This document shows positions 6,536 through 6,905 of a stretch of DNA of 6,905 nucleotides, piece after piece. The stretch's first letter is position 1; each line of letters opens with the position of its first letter. The notes below the pieces were generated by a model. That model searched no databases, had not been told where the DNA came from, and was given only the letters and a program-made list of their open reading frames with translations. Position numbers and translations under genes: made by a program. Location of the stretch: NCBI GenBank assembly GCA_030428345.1, contig JAUIBM010000152.1:1-6905 (forward strand), written 5' to 3'. This DNA is from Alphaproteobacteria bacterium (GTDB taxonomy: Bacteria; Pseudomonadota; Alphaproteobacteria; Rhizobiales; Rhizobiaceae).

Positions 6536-6551
6536 GCCGGCAGGGGCCGGC
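6536..6551. repeat. Paired GCCGGC palindromes four bases apart
   Basis: GCCGGC occurs at 6536-6541 and 6546-6551, separated by AGGG. Because each copy is palindromic, the pair is both a direct and an inverted repeat and can fold into a six-pair hairpin with a four-base loop. It sits 25 bases upstream of the purine-rich ribosome binding region of the last gene. Confidence 0.4.
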
Positions 6552-6590
6552 TTGAGCCTTCGGTCAAACCGTGAAGGAAAGGAATTTCAC

Positions 6591-6905
6591 ATGACCAGCA
6601 ACGCTCGTCCCTCCCGTCAGTCCGGCAAGGTCGTCCAGCTCCGCAAGGGCGCTTCCCTCGAAATGGTCCGGCTCGCCTGCCCCGACAGCGCTCAGGCATT
6701 CCTCATCTCCGAAAGCTTTGGTCTTCCCGTCATCGACAGCGACGGCATCCGCGATCTCCACCACAAGATCATCGTCGACACGGCCGAAAGCCTCAATGAG
6801 GGCTTGGGGGACCGGGCCATGCAAATCCACCTTCAACGTATTGTCGGTTCCTTTGTCGGCTCCGCTCATGGCGCAGGCCAGTTCTACTCGCGCGCGGTGA
6901 CTGAG
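6591..6905 (+). CDS. Conserved hypothetical protein, N-terminal 105 aa, runs off the right edge
   Basis: The frame from ATG 6591 is open to the last base, so the C-terminus is missing. A purine-rich stretch at 6574-6584 (AAGGAAAGGAA) ends six bases before the ATG and supports this start strongly. The visible chain starts with a basic, polar segment (SNARPSRQSGKVVQLRKG), followed by a mixed domain with LEMVRLACPDSAQAFLISES at about 23-42 and a helical stretch at about 74-105 ending HGAGQFYSRAVTE. No catalytic motif, signal peptide or membrane helix is recognised. I recall similar sequences as conserved hypothetical proteins on rhizobial plasmids, which is a memory and not a search result. The long structured leader before it suggests it is separately regulated from the small gene cluster upstream. 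Confidence 0.75.
   Translation, partial: MTSNARPSRQSGKVVQLRKGASLEMVRLACPDSAQAFLISESFGLPVIDSDGIRDLHHKIIVDTAESLNEGLGDRAMQIHLQRIVGSFVGSAHGAGQFYSRAVTE

Larger units (their letters stand above)
6232..6590 (+). other. 359-base gene-free, palindrome-rich leader
   Basis: There is no supported gene here. The stretch is very GC-rich and holds a weak terminator-like hairpin at 6243-6258, an odd palindrome GCCTTCAAGGC at 6350-6360, GGCGCGCC at 6365-6372, a 12-bp palindrome at 6376-6387, competing hairpins over 6426-6458, a 14-bp palindrome at 6471-6484, paired GCCGGC copies at 6536-6551 and a UUCG-type hairpin at 6552-6567 just before the ribosome binding site of the last gene. A 14-codon mini-frame at 6292-6336 lacks a good binding site. 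No clear promoter was identified; TTGGGT at 6252 and CATAAG at 6275 with 17 bases between them is a poor match. The whole reads as a long regulatory leader for the gene at 6591. Confidence 0.5.

Noticed and set aside
6564..6869. 101-codon minus-strand frame over the last gene
   Set aside because: It is antisense to the frame starting at 6591, which has a strong binding site and balanced protein composition.

Overview
The window is GC-rich and its coding strand is the plus strand throughout. It looks like accessory DNA (plasmid or integrative element) of an alphaproteobacterium, most likely Hyphomicrobiales (Rhizobium, Agrobacterium or Mesorhizobium relatives). This assignment rests on base composition, codon choice, the gene set (giant SNF2-like helicase, unpaired ParB-like protein, cluster of small unknown genes) and my recollection of similar blocks on rhizobial plasmids. 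It is an inference, not a database result. No rRNA, tRNA, CRISPR array, transposase or insertion-sequence end was seen.

Layout. Positions 2-3139 hold the C-terminal 1045 residues of a very large superfamily 2 helicase that enters from the left edge. A 249-base GC-rich intergenic stretch (3140-3388) follows, with three copies of a GACCGGT motif and several small hairpins. Next is a 554-residue ParB/Spo0J-like protein (3389-5053), followed by a plausible intrinsic terminator (5082-5114). Then come three small, tightly coupled genes of unknown function: 157 aa at 5142-5615, 93 aa at 5612-5893 and 115 aa at 5884-6231. A 359-base gene-free leader (6232-6590) is dense in palindromes and alternative hairpins. 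It leads into a gene with a strong ribosome binding site at 6591 that runs off the right edge (105 residues visible, function unknown).

How the genes may work together. The helicase resembles the helicase half of giant methylase-helicase proteins carried by plasmids and phages (DarB-like in broad terms), so a role in DNA protection or DNA processing of the element is plausible. The ParB-like protein has no ParA partner in view, so it may be a DNA-binding regulator or accessory factor rather than part of a partition system. The three small genes are probably translated as one unit through 4-base and 10-base overlaps. The structured leaders before the ParB-like gene and before the last gene suggest control at the DNA or RNA level. 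No complete, nameable new system can be proven from this window. The best candidates for something undescribed are the palindrome-rich leader with its downstream gene, and the three-gene overlapping cluster.
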